From positions 1,715,047 through 1,779,046 of the forward strand of contig NW_027043838.1 of NCBI RefSeq assembly GCF_037102585.1: 64,000 nucleotides of DNA, in the 5' to 3' direction. The notes beneath the pieces are model-generated. The model was not told the DNA's origin and did not search any database. It saw only the letters and a list, made by a program, of their open reading frames with translations. This DNA is from Saccharomycopsis crataegensis (taxonomy: Eukaryota > Ascomycota > Saccharomycetes > Ascoideales > Saccharomycopsidaceae). A program made the position numbers and the translations under genes. Positions 63,934 to 64,000 of this stretch are shown piece by piece. Numbering within the stretch: the stretch's first letter is position 1; each line of letters begins with the position of its first letter.

Positions 63934-64000
63934 GATGTGGTGGCTCAATGGTAGAGCTTTCGACTCCAGCTTTGGAATAATCTTACAGCTTATTCGTGTT
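63934..64000 (+). tRNA. tRNA-Trp(CCA), 5' part; cut by the window end
   Basis: Acceptor GATGTGG, then GTGGCTCAATGGTAGAGC and TTTCGACTCCA match yeast tRNA-Trp. The sequence continues into what looks like an intron after the anticodon. The B box and 3' half lie beyond the window. Confidence 0.85.

Overview
The window is nuclear DNA from a budding yeast (Saccharomycotina). It is AT-rich, with compact, mostly intron-free genes and typical yeast proteins. Two small introns (in the SEA4 and HNT1 orthologues) have CTAAC-type branch sites 7-9 nt from the 3' splice site. Zorro-like LINEs and intact DD34E transposons suggest a Candida-type relative, but I cannot name the species. CTG codons are scarce and often sit in polar contexts, so a CUG-Ser code is possible and unproven. 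Residues quoted here use the standard code.

Left part (1-29151) is an ordinary gene region. After the 3' end of an unknown gene and about 3.8 kb of degenerate DNA come NTO1 (chromatin reader), SEA4 (TORC1 control, 3' end facing NTO1), an RTG3-like bHLH factor, HNT1, a small acidic protein, RAD24 (checkpoint clamp loader), a CGFS monothiol glutaredoxin, LMO1 (ELMO), a WHI2-type BTB protein, YAE1 (Fe-S adaptor), VCX1 (vacuolar Ca2+/H+ exchanger), and a 1242-residue gene whose C-terminal third matches LMO1. Two ELMO-like genes therefore lie 4 kb apart.

Right part (29.7-64 kb) is a nested graveyard of mobile elements threaded with tRNA genes. It holds two intact Tc1/mariner elements with TA duplications, a 489-bp hAT-like MITE, and a candidate tRNA-derived SINE (one longer and one 5'-truncated copy). 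It also holds two families of Zorro/L1-type LINE (A and B), one A copy with an intact ORF2. A Ty1/copia-type element and related LTRs carry a tandem array of perfect heat-shock elements. A complete Ty3-type element has two apparently identical LTRs, a 5-bp duplication and a canonical -1 frameshift site. An inverted pair of LTRs encloses LINE B.

tRNA genes are Lys(UUU), Ile(UAU), Lys(CUU), Asp(GUC) and a cut-off Trp(CCA). Four have a TG-type LTR edge 10-12 nt upstream of the mature 5' end (clear for two), which indicates Ty3-like targeting to Pol III start sites. LINEs and SINEs sit next to one another's A-tails, which explains the head-to-tail stacking of elements.
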